A stretch of DNA of 64,000 nucleotides from Ostrinia nubilalis (GCF_963855985.1 NC_087093.1:3045501-3109500), one strand, 5' to 3'. Positions 1 through 13,189 are shown, counted from the first letter of the stretch. Made by a program: numbers and translations. The notes: a model not told the origin generated them from the sequence alone.

Positions 1-766
1 AGATGATGCAGTAGATTATGCACAAAGTTGCTTACAGCGGTTTTCCACGGATTCTTGGGATATGGACGCGCGTATTCTGCTCAATAGCACGCCTCTGCTT
101 TACTCGTGTGTATCGAGCGTCCCTATCCGGAATTATGAATTAGTTTTCGAAATAATTAGCTTTTTAGGACGCAGATGAGATTTAGATTGTTTATACGTAC
201 CTTTAGGGGTTAGCTGTTAAGGTTTTATAGGAGATTGGGCCCATGACTTAATGTTAAGTTCCTTATTTAGTAATTATGATATTAGTTCATTTAAATTTAT
301 AACGCGAAGACATAGGCGGTTCCACTCGTATTTACTCAACACTTGAACATTACATTCTAGATTTTAATTAGATATCCTTGAAGTACCTTTCATTACGCTA
401 AGGATTTTTGGTAAAATCTCTATACCTATCCTAATTACCAGTATTTATTATTAATAAACGACTGTGATTTTTATATATTCTGGTTGTTTGATTTTCTTAT
501 TTTTATTTTCACCTGCTTTCTTCAAATCAATAAATATTTCGTACGAGATCCAGTGAAACTTAAAATGAATGTGTATTAGGGTATGTTACATGTGCTATTA
601 GTGCTAATAATAATTAATCTCTAAAATACACTCAAAATGTTTATTCAGTCGGTAAGTGCCATAAAAATGCATTCAAATACAATCGATGCAGTCAAAGTAA
701 AGAATTGCTGCACTTTGCCAACGCTATCTCAATTAAATTTTAGATTTTTCTAATAAATACAGTATA
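1..766. other. AT-rich intergenic DNA, no gene seen
   Basis: No convincing reading frame, RNA gene or repeat boundary was recognised here. Confidence 0.5.
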
Positions 767-1505
767 GCCCGACCAGGAACATAAAAACCCTCGCCATGTT
801 GCGGAAAACTAATGGTACTAATTTCTTTTAATGGCAACAGTAACTGAAAACTTCATTGACATGTCACCTTGCATGTCAGTCTATTGCTTTCAAAGTGTAA
901 ACAAACTTTATTTTAAATGTGCGCAATTGATTTTGTGAATTAAATTGCTAAAATATTTTTATAGTCGTGAAAGAAAAGTGGTTCACAATGTGTTAAAGTA
1001 TTTTTCGAAAAGAAATACTAAGGGTTCGGACAATATTTTCATTGAATAATGTTTCCGACAAAGGTTGTCAAATAGACTGACATGTTTATCGCATAGTACA
1101 GTCCACTATGAAAATTAACTGTAGTTTGTTTCAACTACCTATTTTAAAAAATTTTGTCACTTTCTAAGTGTTGAATTTTATGGAATTGGGAAATAAGTAC
1201 CGAGTTTGAAGCTTTCATGAGCAAACATTGCAGTTGAATATTCAAGTTCTGAATTTGATTATTGATGAATAATAAAATAAATCCTACTAGCTCGATTGAT
1301 GGTTTCATTTAATTTATTTAAACCAGGTTACCTATAATAATATTTTTTCGTTAATTTATGAAAATATCAAATTAGCCCGTAATACTAAATCCTGATACAT
1401 AAAGTTAGCCTATTAATTTAACACAGGTACGACCGTACTTAGTGTTGCACTATCAAATGCAATTGACGCGCCTCTATGCCAGGGTTTTTATGTTCCTGGT
1501 CAGGC
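767..1505. mobile_element. Non-autonomous TIR element, 739 bp
   Basis: The ends are about 25-bp inverted repeats with one mismatch: the left starts GCCCGACCAGGAACATAA and the right end is its reverse complement reading GCCTGACC. TATA flanks both sides (763-766 and 1506-1509), so the duplication is TATA or just TA. There is no coding capacity, so it must be moved in trans. Superfamily is not assigned; a TA duplication would fit Tc1/mariner. Confidence 0.75.
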
Positions 1506-2063
1506 TATAAATGCCCTATTTTACAAAAAGGAAATTTTATTTAAAAACAGAAATAATTAAATGTAACATTTTTATAAACTAATATAAATATTTACAAATT
1601 AATAAGTTGTTTTACATTTTAATCTGAAGTTGCTGCGCTTGCAAGTGACAGAGCAATGCATTGTGAAGTTATACGCGCGCTGCGAGTAGTTTCAAAGCGC
1701 CCGTGCGCAATAGCGGTTCATTTATTTGTCAATTTCCAATATTTAGTGAATTCAGTGAGTGTGGAATCCAGACTCTATAATATTTACGACTTTTTCATCA
1801 ATATGTGCTAATACGTCATAAAAATTTATGTGAGGGTATTGACAGTTATATTTTGTGAGTGTGAAGAGTATTTGCTGCTCTTACCCGGGCCCAGAAAAGC
1901 GTGCGGCGGGAACTGAGGAGAAAAGGTTTGTTTTCTTTTGTTTTACAATTATCATTAGTGATACAATTTACTATCCTGATTTTCAATCGTCCGATAACTT
2001 TTAATTGAAGAGTAAAATTGATTGACATTAAAACTTTGACATTTATTAATATAGTTCCAAAAT
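1506..2063. other. AT-rich intergenic DNA, nothing recognised
   Basis: Short chance reading frames only; nothing with a family signature. Confidence 0.4.
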
Positions 2064-2207
2064 ACTGAACTGTCCTATCCATGACATTGACAGTGGGGCG
2101 CCACCGTAAATACCGGATCGCTGGTTCCGATTTTTGCCATGTTGGAAACCATTTAGTTGAACGATGGTAGCGCCCCCCTGTCATTGAGTTTGGTGGGACA
2201 GTTCAGT
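2064..2207. mobile_element. MITE, 144 bp
   Basis: Inverted ends ACTGAACTGTCC / GGACAGTTCAGT extend as an imperfect inverted repeat of about 40 bp through GACATTGACAGTGGGGCGC. The whole could fold as one hairpin. No target duplication is clear, so the exact ends and superfamily are uncertain. Confidence 0.6.
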
Positions 2208-3528
2208 GTGGATCATATATATCACATAGGAACTATTCAGTAAAATAAAGTTAGAAAAATCGGCCCACTGATATTTTAGCCTAGGCGCAGACCACCGATT
2301 TTTAGTTGGCCGATAGTTGGGTCGGGCTGTTTTAATCACTATGGAGATGTATGAAAGTGCGCACATTAAGTACACCGATATGGTAACGGCCGATTCTTCA
2401 TACAAATTAGAATCGGGTCCAGATCATGTGGGTAATTGGCAAAACTACTTTAAACTATAACGTAAGTGCGCCTATTAACGACCCCCCAAAATTTGTATTC
2501 TATTACCGCCCTATTTTTATTTCTTTCATAAAAGACATAATAACAGGTTCCAGAAAACACTTTACCTAAAAAATATCTAGATATGTTTATTGACTATCAA
2601 ACCGATTAAAGTTTGTGTTCGTAAATAACCAGTAAACGAAGTTATTTGACATTAAATGGGACGCGCCCGCAACGGACGCACTTTTCATACTGACGCGCTC
2701 CCAGCTACTTAGGTGCACCTTGTTATTAATTAGCGATTTTAACACATTTAAAATGAGTATGTCAACATGTTTTTGCATAACAATATTAATTCGTACTTTA
2801 GTTTCCTTAATAAACCCTCAATATAGCCCTCTCGCTGTATTTTTGTGGTTTAAATATAATTTTAAATATGGGCGGTAATAGAAACACTTTTCATAATTTG
2901 GTTCCTAATAACGACCCATGGCGTTGTTAGAATTTTGATAAAGTTTTTTATTTTAGTATTTATATGTTTAATTACGCATTTAACCTCCATTTTGTTGTCT
3001 TAATCGATTCATAAGAATATTTCACATAATTAAATCAATTAACGCCATACGTTAATTGTCATAGGTTTGGCATAAAACTGCAATGAACATTAAAGAATAT
3101 CTCTAATAATGTATGACAATAGATTTTATAAAAAACCTGTTAAATTGTAATTAGTACCTATTGATATAAAATAAAGCCTAATAGAAATGATACTTCACTG
3201 ATCACGTCTTCATTAAAGTAGATATTTTAGCTGGTTACTGTTTTTTTTACGGTCGGTAATAGAATAAAGTAATATTCATACTTAATTCTATTACCGCCTC
3301 ATAACTATAACGCCACCTGCGAAGACTTATAAGCCTGTATTTTGTATATAACTAACATTTATGACATGACACCAAACCAATCGTGCGTTATCACAACTAC
3401 TATGTAACTTTTTAAGATCTTTTGAATAATAAAAAATAATTTAAAATAATTATACAGACATTGTCAAATTGTCCATAGTTTAAATTAAAATACACAATTA
3501 CATACAATTAAAATCAAAAACATAAGTC

Positions 3529-3600
3529 ATCATCATCATCATCATCATTTCAGCCACAGGACGTCCACTGCTGAACATAGGCCTCCCCCAATGAATTCAA
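3529..3600 (-). repeat. RTE-type 3' tail with ATC microsatellite
   Basis: A run of CATCATCAT is followed by TTCAGCCACAGGACGTCCAC and GGCCTCCCCCAA. This is the reverse complement of the retrotransposon 3' tail found next to coding sequence at 12.25-12.80 kb. It is a short 5'-truncated copy. Confidence 0.7.
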
Positions 3601-3884
3601 TAAGTCAAAAACTAATTAAAAATGATAGTCAAATTAAAATTAAATTTTATTAAAACTCAAATATAGTTTAAATAATGACCCCCACTACTCACTGGAACAC
3701 CGGGTACCGCGTAATCAAGTATAATCTACTATTTTTGCTTGATTATTTATTTATTTTCGAGTAGCGTGCCTTTTCTCTTTTAATAATAAAAAAATAAATA
3801 AATAAAAAAATTAACTTAAAAAAAAACAAATTTAACTAAAACTAAAAGCAAAACAAATTTAATTTGAAAAAATCAAGTGGTTCC

Positions 3885-3955
3885 CGAGCCTCTGAGCGGG
3901 AATCGAACCCGTGCCTCTTGAAATATACCCAATTGAAGAGCAATATTCTTAGCGG
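3885..3955 (-). other. tRNA-like remnant (box B), possible SINE head
   Basis: On the minus strand there is GGGTTCGATTCCCGC, a strong tRNA T-arm/box B match, preceded by tRNA-like sequence. A full cloverleaf with a paired acceptor stem was not found. A tRNA-derived SINE or pseudogene is more likely than a working tRNA. Confidence 0.4.
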
Positions 3956-4802
3956 TCGGTAATAGAAACAGAAAAAACGTTAATAGAAACACACCTCGTC
4001 TATGGGTCGGTAATAGAAACAACTGCTTTTTCAGATTAAATTGCTATTTATTAATTATTGTGTGATTAAATACTCATTGTTACTACTTGAATTCAAAGAT
4101 TACTTCATCATTGTTATAAATAAATTAAAGTGTCTTATCTATCACCACGTCTTATACCTAATTTTCTAACGTTTATCCGAAGGCAGCTTAAACTGGCGGT
4201 AATAGGCGCATTTACGTTAACTACTCGTTTTGATTTGACAGCGAGTTTAGACTATGCTTCTGAATTCTATCGTCACTTTTTTTTTATCGGTCGAAATTGC
4301 TTCGCTATCTAAAAAATTACGAGTAATAGGTTTCATTTATTTGAAAATACATCCAACAAGACAGACACAAATACAAGCAAAGGGGTTTACATACATATTT
4401 TGTCTTAGGACTAGGTGCTATCTTAATTACAGGCTGCCACGGCATGCAAAAGTGGAACTTATTAGAAACATAAGATTATTTTACCTATATGAATTTAAAA
4501 ATCAACCAGTAGATATTCGTCACACAAATATTTTCCTTTCTACATTTTATTATTGTGGGACAGAGCCCTCTGTTGCACAGCGCTAAGACTACATCGTTCT
4601 CAAATCTGGAGCTGACTACCTACCTCTAGCAAGAACTAAGTGTTTCAGTAATATGATAGATGGCGTAATTTAAGGTTTCAAACTAAGGCTTAGATCACAC
4701 ACTGTATCAACTTTTGTTTGGTAAACGAATGGGTGACACTGATAAGGTATTGTAGATTTTCTTCTTTGCATAGGTCACACTACTGCTACATTTACTCGTA
4801 GT

Positions 4803-4860
4803 AAAGGGATGAGAGAGATTAGCTACGTAGATGTACGTAGCTAATCTCTCTTATCCCTTT
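4803..4860. repeat. 58-bp hairpin
   Basis: Two 27-bp arms (4803-4829 and 4834-4860) are inverted complements with one mismatch, around a 4-base loop GATG. It could be a small fold-back element. Nothing coding is attached. Confidence 0.85.
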
Positions 4861-5043
4861 TACCCGCGTCTTTTAAATTTTGTTTTTCACAGATCACATA
4901 AATTATAGCCTATATGTTATTCTGGGTTATAAAAAATAATATTGTAAAGTTTCATCAAAATCCGTTAAGTAGTTTTTGCGTAAAAGAGTAACAAACATCC
5001 ATCAAGACATACAAACTTTCGCATTTATAATAATAGTAGGATG
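4861..5043 (-). mobile_element. Lep1-type Helitron fragment
   Basis: On the minus strand it begins TCCTACTATTATTATAAATG and carries the family body (GTTACTCTTTTACGCAAAAA, then TTTTGATGAAACTTTA). The 3' hairpin and CTAG end are missing, so it is truncated. Compare the intact ends at 8147-8476. Confidence 0.7.
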
Positions 5044-6913
5044 TCCAATTTGTTTCTAGTCATTATGATTCACAATAGGTAGGCAATGGGTAGGTTTAGG
5101 TCTGTCTGCTTATGATTAAAAACCAACGTTTGCACTTTAAAAATAAACTGTAATTCTTTAGTATTCAATGATTTCACCTAAGCAGACGCTTAGACTTTGC
5201 CTGAAGAGATCTAGACAAACCCAGCGTTTATTTACTTAATGGAACATGTTTTTTCCATTTACCAGCTTTTAAACCTGCAAACAAAATCCTAGAGAACGCA
5301 GCCATCATCGTTTCCCCTTGCCACGAGTAGCTTCTATTGTTATTTTATTGGATGTACAGAAGAAACATTTTTATTGCAAATTCGTGCTTATCACAACTAA
5401 TGTAAGGTGCTGAAGTGTTTACCTTAATGTGCCGTGTCTGAACCTAACTGAAAATGGGATACAATAAAAATAAAACCTTTCATCCTCGAAATCTAATAAG
5501 CTTACATCCAAAAATAAAATAGTGGGTCTCGAAACAATAGAAATTGGTTCACGTAAGATCAAAGGTTTAGACACTCGCTCTCAGGTCATCTTGCGAGGGT
5601 TGAAAAGGGAAATAGTTTTGTTGCAAATAAAACTATGGTTACGAAAACAAAGATTATATTTAGCCGGTAAAAGGGTTGTTTACATAATAACTAGATTCTG
5701 CCCTTGTCTTTTCCGGTCTGTCGTAGCTTTTTTTGACAAAGAGGTCATAGGAAACTCTGATCCTTAACTTAAATGTAATTGATTCGTCATCCCATCTTCT
5801 GTACGGGTAGCTCGAAAAACTTTCGAGTTTAAATCGTTTACGTACTCGAATCGCCATCAAAAGATTTAGTAAGAAAACTACAACAGCGCCCTTGTGAACG
5901 TGTCTTAAAGTGAACTTAGTATGAGATGTGGTTGCACGAAACTTATTTTGAGAATCAAAATTGTCACGTTATCGTTTATTTCGAAGATTGAGTATCGAAT
6001 TTTATCGAATACGCAAACGATTCGAAGACGAAAGTTGTTCATGCTATAGGTACTGGTCGCCATTTCCTAATTGTAAAGTTTTTGAGATAAAAGTAACAAA
6101 GTAAAAAAAAGCTCAAAATAACATTTTAATTAATCAACATCATGCAAACAAAACTAGGTAAGTACTCGTACTTAGTTCAACCTGTAAACTCTAGAGCAAA
6201 TGAACGGATGACTGATTCGCTCGGGGACTCATCCGATTTAAACTTATATTTATAGAGGGCGGGCAAACACTCGTTTGCTAATCGAATCGCAGACACATAC
6301 CGACTAGCGAACTCTCGATGCCGAAATAATCGAGTTTCAATCAAATGAGCGTGTATTTTGGCGAGAGCTTTCGTGAAGCGTGATATTGATTCTGATGTTG
6401 TGTGGTGTTTGGAGACATTTTCCTCGGTAATAATATTATTTCAGATTAATTTTATAATCTTATTATGTAAAAGATTTCAGTAAGCTTCTTGATGTTTTAG
6501 TAAGCTCACGTTTACTTTCATTGAGTGCCAATGGACATATTTGCAATTTTTTGAAGGCGCGACTTTGATAAAAATCGCATTTTTTTAAATCCCAACATCA
6601 ACAAATTGAAATTCTTTATATGTAAAGCCCTTTTCAGTGAGCTTATATCTCGTTCCAAATTGTGATTGAATTGAATCGTGTCCCTGTGAGTCCACGCGCA
6701 CTCTGAGACCTCATAGTAATGTTTGTGAATACGGGCGTAAAATACAATCACATGACTGGATACAGGTATGTTTTCATACCAAAATTGGTCGAATATCCCT
6801 TATATTGTATTTTCCTGGACGTGTATCATCACGTCTCCAACCATTAGTCGGCAGGTGAACCGTAAACGTACTAAATAAATTAGGTATAAGGCACACAATG
6901 GAATTAGATTTAG
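5044..6913. other. Intergenic DNA, nothing recognised
   Basis: Several short open frames exist (for example 5522-5767 plus), but none resembles a known family or has a splice-supported structure. Confidence 0.4.
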
Positions 6914-7086
6914 TAAGTTCGTTCGTTCGTTTCAGCCAAATGACGTCCACTGCTGGACAAAGGCCTCCAAAGATTTCCATAACGACCGGTCCTGCACTGC
7001 CCGCATCCAGGCTCTTCCCGCGACTTTCACCAAATCGTCGGTCCGCCTAGTGGGAGGCCTGTCCACGCTACGTCATCCGGCGCGCG
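6914..7086 (-). repeat. RTE-type 3' tail fragment
   Basis: Contains the reverse complement of CCAGCAGTGGACGTCATTTG, flanked by GTTCGTTCGTTCG, and extends to GGTCCGCCTAGTGGGAGGCC. It matches the coding 3' end of the retrotransposon copy at 12.25-12.80 kb, in antisense. Confidence 0.7.
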
Positions 7087-8146
7087 TTTAGTAAGTTAGT
7101 CCCACTCAAATTGTAATTGTAACCACCTACTTGTAATGGACAACACGCATAAGTTGTAATATTAAGTTAAATTATGACTTAATTTAAAGTTTAGATCACA
7201 CACATTACACTAGTTTTTATTTCACCTCAATCCATCCAGTATTACCGAAGATAGAGCCTCGAGAAGTTTACGGACTTTTTAAAATTTTCAAAAATTTCCA
7301 ATATTCGCGCGTGACGTCACAACATGATTTTGCAGCCCCCGCACGTTAACACATTTACCACTTTTTGTCTTTTTCCAACTAAAATAAAATTTTACCTAAT
7401 TCTGACAACTGTTGTTAGTTGTCATCGTTCAATCACATTTCAAACGAGGCGCTAAAAAATTAACCATTATTATGCCACCTATTGCCAATTTTGTGCACTA
7501 TGAAGCCATTTTTACATTTATGCACTTAAATATACATTTTCTGGAAAAATAACCAAGTTTGTGTCTCTGTGCTCAATAACGAGTAAACAGTCCAGTTATT
7601 TGTTAATTTTAGTTGGAAAGTTTTCCAGAATTTTTGAAAATTGGTGAATAAATGGATTTCGCTATGTTCATTCCGAATTTTGTGACCTCGATTATAGCCG
7701 AACGCGCGCCCGCCTTATTGAAAAAAATCCGCCTTAAAAAGGTTTTTGACAACTACTTTTTTCATTTTATAATTTTTGGGACATAGACAAGCTAAGAAGC
7801 TTTGATAAATGTGATAAATTTCATGTAATGTAAGTTAAATAGATTTAGAGTTGTGAAACAGTCAAATTAATGTACCTACCTGCTAAATTATGAGTTCTTT
7901 TTTCTTTGATCATGGCAGGACACGCTGCCGGGTGTCCTAAATATGCTGAAGTATAAAAAAATTCGCGTTGCTGAAGTATAAATTTTTTTTGTCTTGTTTG
8001 TTACTACATTACATAATTGTATCCTACTAAAAATTTAAAGACTCAACGGGACTAAGCAGTGAACTCTAAAGACAAGGGCTGCCACAATGGATCAAACCTG
8101 GTCGAGTTGGCGCAAGTAAAGGCCCAAAAACCAATAATAATAATAA
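7087..8146. other. Intergenic DNA, nothing recognised
   Basis: No gene or well-bounded repeat found. Confidence 0.4.
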
Positions 8147-8476
8147 TCCTACTAATATTATAAATGCGAAAGTTTGGATGTCTGGAAGTTTAAAATAAAG
8201 TAAAGTTATGTTTATTTCTCACCAACATAACAGATAATATTATGATAACAAACAATCAGGAAAAACAAAAAGTAAGAATGTTGTTGGGTTGATACCTGAA
8301 CTAGGAAGATTCCTGTGTCTCAGGTTTGTTACTCTTTCACGCAAAAAGTACTCAACGGATTTTGTTGAAATTGTACAATATTATTGTTTGTAACCCAGAT
8401 TAACATATAGGCTATAATTTTTATGCAGATCTGTGACACTAAATTTCACGCGGGTGAAGCCGCAAGCAAAAGCTAG
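8147..8476 (+). mobile_element. Non-autonomous Helitron, Lep1 type
   Basis: Starts TCCTACTAATATTATAAATG, carries a GCGGGTGAAGCCGC hairpin-like element and ends AAAGCTAG, which fits the Helitron 5' TC and 3' CTRR rule. There is no target duplication, as expected. A foreign stretch of about 100 bp (about 8190-8310) interrupts the body compared with the copy at 36.6 kb. Confidence 0.75.
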
Positions 8477-8499
8477 TCGTGAAATAAATAGGAAAGTTT

Positions 8500-8640
8500 A
8501 AGGTTCTGAAACGTGGTCGCTTACTATGGGCCTCATAAGAAGGCTCAAGGTCACCCAAAGGGTGATGGAGCGGGCTATGCTCGGGGTTTTAGTGCGTGAT
8601 CGAATCAGAAATGAGGAGATCCGCAGGAGAACCAAAGTGA
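8500..8640 (+). pseudogene. RTE-type reverse transcriptase C-terminal fragment
   Basis: A short frame reads through motifs shared with the longer copy at 12.38-12.55 kb (RLKVTQRVMERAMLGV, then RIRNEEIRRRTKV) and then diverges. It is a decayed piece with no catalytic region, lying just after a Helitron end. The family call is by comparison within this window and general memory of lepidopteran RTE-like elements. Confidence 0.7.
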
Positions 8641-11496
8641 GCTATTTTAATCACCAATTTTCAAAACTCCCGGAACACTTTCCAGGTAACCACGTTAATT
8701 TGTACCAAACGACTGGACTATAATTTAATTGATATAAAAATTTGGGTACATCTTCTCAAAAACAAAAGAACTGGTGCTAAAAGGGTTAAGTGACGTTTTG
8801 ACATTTGTAGAGGGCCTTGTAGAAGGGGAGGCTATGGTGCTGAATGTGGATTAACTCGAGTGTCATAGTAACTTATTAGACTGCTAAGCTTGATGATAAA
8901 AAGAAAAATATTTTATTCAATTGTCAATTGACAAAACAGTGCCTAAATGAATAAAGCTACATTTTTGTTCCAAGGAAACCTTGTTATCGGACGCCCTACT
9001 TTGACCAGGCATATTTTCATTTCTGTTAGCAATCTATCCTCAATATTTTGCATTTTCACGACACACATATTCAGTTTGAATAATAGTTAATCAATTTTGG
9101 TTTACGTTCAGTTTCCAAAATTTGGTTTTTGTCCGGCCGTGGCAACACTGTGCGACGGTCACGTGACCCCGTGTGACGTACATTCACAGCGTCCGCTCAC
9201 TAGAAAACGGATATAAACATACTTAAATATTTTTTTTTTGTAAATACAAACTTATTATACATATTAACACCCAGACCCATCACATAAATTAAAATTGAAC
9301 CAAACCCAAACTTGATGCGATTGTGTCGTTTTATTGCGAATTACCTTCCAGCTCCATCATTAGACCCCGATTACTATATAGAATTAAAATACTCATCAAT
9401 ACAATACGAACGAGCCCAAACTCGATGCATTTAAGTCGTTTTATTATAGAGTTCCTATGGCCACCTTCCAGCTCCATCATCAGATCAGCTCCATGTCATC
9501 ATAATATTGCATGGTCATCCAAATCACATGTGTTTGCGAAATTTCAGCTTAATCGGTTGCCTGGAAGTGGGTCTTAATTCAGTTTGCAAGATTCCACCCA
9601 TACAAATATGAGCCAGTCGTTGTAATATGACGTCACGCGCATAAAATGGCGGGCCGGCCGCCGCCCGCACTTTTAAAATTCAATATCTTGGAAACTAATT
9701 GACGTATCGAAATAATTATTTCACGTGTATTTTTTATTTTTAACAGAGAATACAGAAAGCTAAAAAACAAAATTAGTGAACATTCTTCATTAAAAAGAAA
9801 AAATGTGCGATAGTTCGAATTTATTGTATGTGTAGTGGACGCATAAAGAAGTCCGAACTGCAGTTGTCACGTTGCATTGCTACGCGCCAAAGCTGATTTT
9901 CGTTGTGCTGAAAAAATTTAGTTTATCTTTTCATTAAATGATAGGTATAGGTGTACCAGAATCTCATGGCAAACAAAAATATTGGAAAAGTGTGTCTTTC
10001 ATATTATTATGGCAAATGTCTATAGATTTATTGTCACCTGTCAAAGTAAATCAAGTGAACTGTCAGTCGCTGCAGAAATTTTGTAATCTCTTCATGCCTA
10101 TTTGTTATTTTTGTGAAAAAGTCGAAAAAGCTCAAGCTAGTCATATTGTTTTCAATGTGAATTGTAAAAAATAAGGCATAATTCAAAGTCAATCTTTGAT
10201 TTTAAAGCGCGTCGTTGAGTTGACAGTAAGTTGGAGTGAAATTGGATACATTTAGTTTATTACCTAACTGCGTCAGAAGGAGGGTTTTTTTAAATATTAT
10301 TCTTATAATAGCTGCTTTATCGGGGGTTTCAGGTGTACCTCACAAATTGGTGCAGAGGAATGGTGAAAATGTTATGACCATGTAAATAAAATTGAAAAAG
10401 ATTTCATCAAGTAAGATGTAAGATAGAATAATTGAAATGGTGGAAGAGCAATTTATAATAAATACCTCTTTATCTTGATCATCTATTGAAGAAAAGTGGA
10501 ATCCTTGAAATCGTTTTCTAGTTCTGAATGAAGTGATTAGTTATAAGTATGATACATAATAAAATTAGTTACATAAAGTAATATACGATTTACTTATTTT
10601 TCAAGACTTTTTCCTATTATTATTACTGACCATGTACCTTAGTTTTGAATTTCCAATATTTCGGCACTGTTGCAAGCACCATGGTCACGGAGTAACTGAA
10701 GAAACTAAAACCAGACATCGTTCAGATGTGCGTTCAAAAGACCTGAGATTTAAAAAAATCCCACGTTTTGTTTAAACAGTAAGCGAAAAAAAAGTGACTT
10801 GAAAATGGAATACAAAATGATAAGGTATGGTAAATGATAAGTCTTTATCAATGAAGAAGCAGAAGTTCAATTTCATGTGTCCTCCATCTAGGCTAGTTTC
10901 CATCGTCACAAAGTTTGGCTGCGGTCTCAAATTTGGGCTTAATTGAGGTATTTTTTGAGTGAGATTCATAAGAACTAATGCCGTTTTATATCAAAAATGC
11001 ATACTTAGAGGTAATCAGCCAGGTACAAAGTATTTCCTTGTATGTTAGTCTGCCACTCTTTAGTAAGTCCCGAAATCCCCGCTTCGGCTCCCCTACTAAC
11101 CATTCTAACCATTGTACACAGATAATATCTTACATGCAGCTTTTCATGTTACTACGTCACATTTTCAAAATCCGCGCGGAAAATCGCTCCTAGCGGAAGC
11201 GCACTTTGAGCTTGAATATTTTAGTCATTTTTAAAGATATCAAAAAAGTAAAAATACAGTATTCATTCTAATTTTTTGTAGTTTTTTTTGGCATCTTCAA
11301 CAAAAATTGTGCGCCATGTCCATTAAAATACTTTTTATACAGAAGAAGGCCCGCTCATTTAAGAAACCTCTGTCATTAAAAACACTTTGTCAGTCCAGAC
11401 CCTACGATCATTTTATGGACACTCAATTTGAAGTAAACACTTCAAAAATTAATTAAGCAAGTAAATAAAACTTAAGCTTATCAAAAAATAAAAACA
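8641..11496. other. Intergenic DNA with a partial tandem repeat
   Basis: CTTCCAGCTCCATCAT occurs near 9343 and again near 9463, each after an AACCCAAACTCGATG-like stretch, about 121 bp apart. The same words recur at 41.1 kb and 43.2 kb, so this is a dispersed lepidopteran repeat. No gene is supported; frames at 9938-10174 and 10978-11193 have no recognisable content. Confidence 0.4.
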
Positions 11497-11580
11497 GGCT
11501 GGGTTGCATCATCTTACTATAATTTTAACACACGTCAAAAATCTGTCAAACTCTTCATAAAAAAAACCGGTTATTGTTAT
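11497..11580 (+). mobile_element. Truncated Harbinger-like MITE
   Basis: Matches the left half of the complete 118-bp element at 23121-23238 (GGCTGGGTTGCA, then CGTCAAAAATCTGTCAAA, then ACCGGTTAT) but lacks the right inverted end. Confidence 0.65.
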
Positions 11581-12194
11581 AGCTTCGATTATTAGGAAGT
11601 GGAACTCAGACTTAGTAGATTTCTTATGGTTAACTATGGAGCCCTAAAAATGTACTATTGAGTTTTGAATTGGATAAAAGCCTGGTCATGCACTGGCCAA
11701 ATAGATCCCTATAAGAATCGCAGTAGAACCTTACTTTGGAATCTCATCAGGCAAGCTTCATTGTACCTTTCTACCATCTCAATTAGCGATTAAGCTTACC
11801 GTCTCTCCCTCTATTACACAATACGTCAACAACCGATATACCCCGTACATCATATAGGTTATCAAATCGCCTGGAAAAAGCTCTATGATTTATCTGCCAG
11901 CACGTAGGAAGGAAGCAAAAGATAAATGTCTGTGTTATCCATAACGGTGAATGACAGCAGTTTCCGAGGCCCGGGTGAAAGAACCGCATTTAGGAAATAA
12001 TACTACAGCATTTTAGTAAAACGACAGCGAGTAGAGAAATGGATTGTCACGTGTCTAGCATTAACTATAGATCTAGCGCTTAACTCAGTGTTTGAGGTAC
12101 CTATGGGAGGGGTGACATTGATTTATGAGGTGACAAGGCATACAAATCTGAAGTCTCGCTGACGTGGCCGTCACAAAATCATCCTCCCATACCG
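11581..12194. other. Intergenic DNA, nothing recognised
   Basis: No gene or repeat with clear limits. Confidence 0.4.
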
Positions 12195-12800
12195 CTCCCA
12201 TGAAGTCCACTGCTAGACAAAGGCTTTCCCCAAGGATTTCCACCACGACTGATTCTGTGCGTCGTCGAATCCAACTCGGCTGGGCAGCGTTCGGGAAACT
12301 ACGTAACATCTTTTCGTCCAAAATACCCCAATGCCTGAAGACGAAAGTCTACAATCAATGTGTGTTACCAGTGATAACTTATGGCTCGGAAACGTGGCCT
12401 CTTACTATAGGCCTTATACAGAAGCTCAAAGTTGCACAGCGTGCTATGGAGAGGGCTATGCTTGGTGTTTCTTTGCGAGATCGAATCAGAAATGAGGAAA
12501 TCCGTAAACGAACTAAAGTCGCTGACATAGCCCGACGGATTAGCAAGCTGAAGTGGCAATGGGCAGAACACATAGTGCGCAGAACTGACGGCCGATGGGG
12601 CAGCAAGGTTCTGGAATGGAGGCCGCGTACCGGAAGGCGCAGCGTGGGACGTCCACCTACAAGGTGGACCGAAGACATCGTAAAGGTAGCAGGGAAGCGC
12701 TGGACGCAGGCCGCTACCAATCGATCAACGTGGAAAGCATTAAGGGAGGCCTATGTTCAGCAGTGGACGTTCTATGGCTGACATGATGATGATGATGATG
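12195..12800 (+). pseudogene. RTE-type retrotransposon 3' fragment, joined to an antisense tail
   Basis: The open frame 12164-12781 encodes the C-terminal third of an RTE-type endonuclease/reverse transcriptase protein: LPVITYGSETW, then AMERAMLGVSLRDRIRNEE, then RRSVGRPPTRWTEDI and the end EAYVQQWTF. The catalytic RT motifs and endonuclease are missing. The first ~30 codons (12195-12250) are not coding sequence of the family: they are the antisense of the family's own 3' tail. So two copies or two parts are joined head to head. The copy ends in GATG repeats. Family assignment rests on memory of lepidopteran elements. Confidence 0.8.
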
Positions 12801-12801
12801 G
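12785..12801. repeat. GAT microsatellite
   Basis: A run of GAT triplets that forms the 3' tail of the preceding retrotransposon copy. Confidence 0.85.
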
Positions 12802-13189
12802 TTCTGTGCTGTCTGCATCGAGAACAACTATATTTTCAAGTAATGACATTAACGGAATAAAGGAATGACAGTTATAGTGCAATGAGGCTATTTGTAAGTG
12901 GAGCAATTTAGATTGTCATTACCAGAGGAAGGAACGACAGTAATATTGACGTCATTACTGGTAATATCTGGTCAGCTTTTCCTTTTGTAAGCAGTATTAT
13001 TACTGGCCATTACACCTGACCGAGTAGCTACGATGTTAATTGCTTTCATGGCAATTAATGTTTCACCTGCATAATTAATTCAACCTATTAATGGGCGATC
13101 ATGACCATGGAGGCCTTCATCAAATTGAGGTCCATTGAATACTAATAAGTGAGAATTGATTAATGAATGTAGAAGTAACGCACCGGAAA

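Larger units (their letters stand above)
2208..4802. other. AT-rich DNA with recurring CGGTAATAGAA motif
   Basis: No gene is seen. The motif CGGTAATAGAA recurs on the plus strand near 2873, 3254, 3957 and 4008 and on the minus strand near 2500 and 3287, with weaker variants at 4196. Many copies are followed by AC. It may mark ends or units of an unrecognised repeat. Confidence 0.45.
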
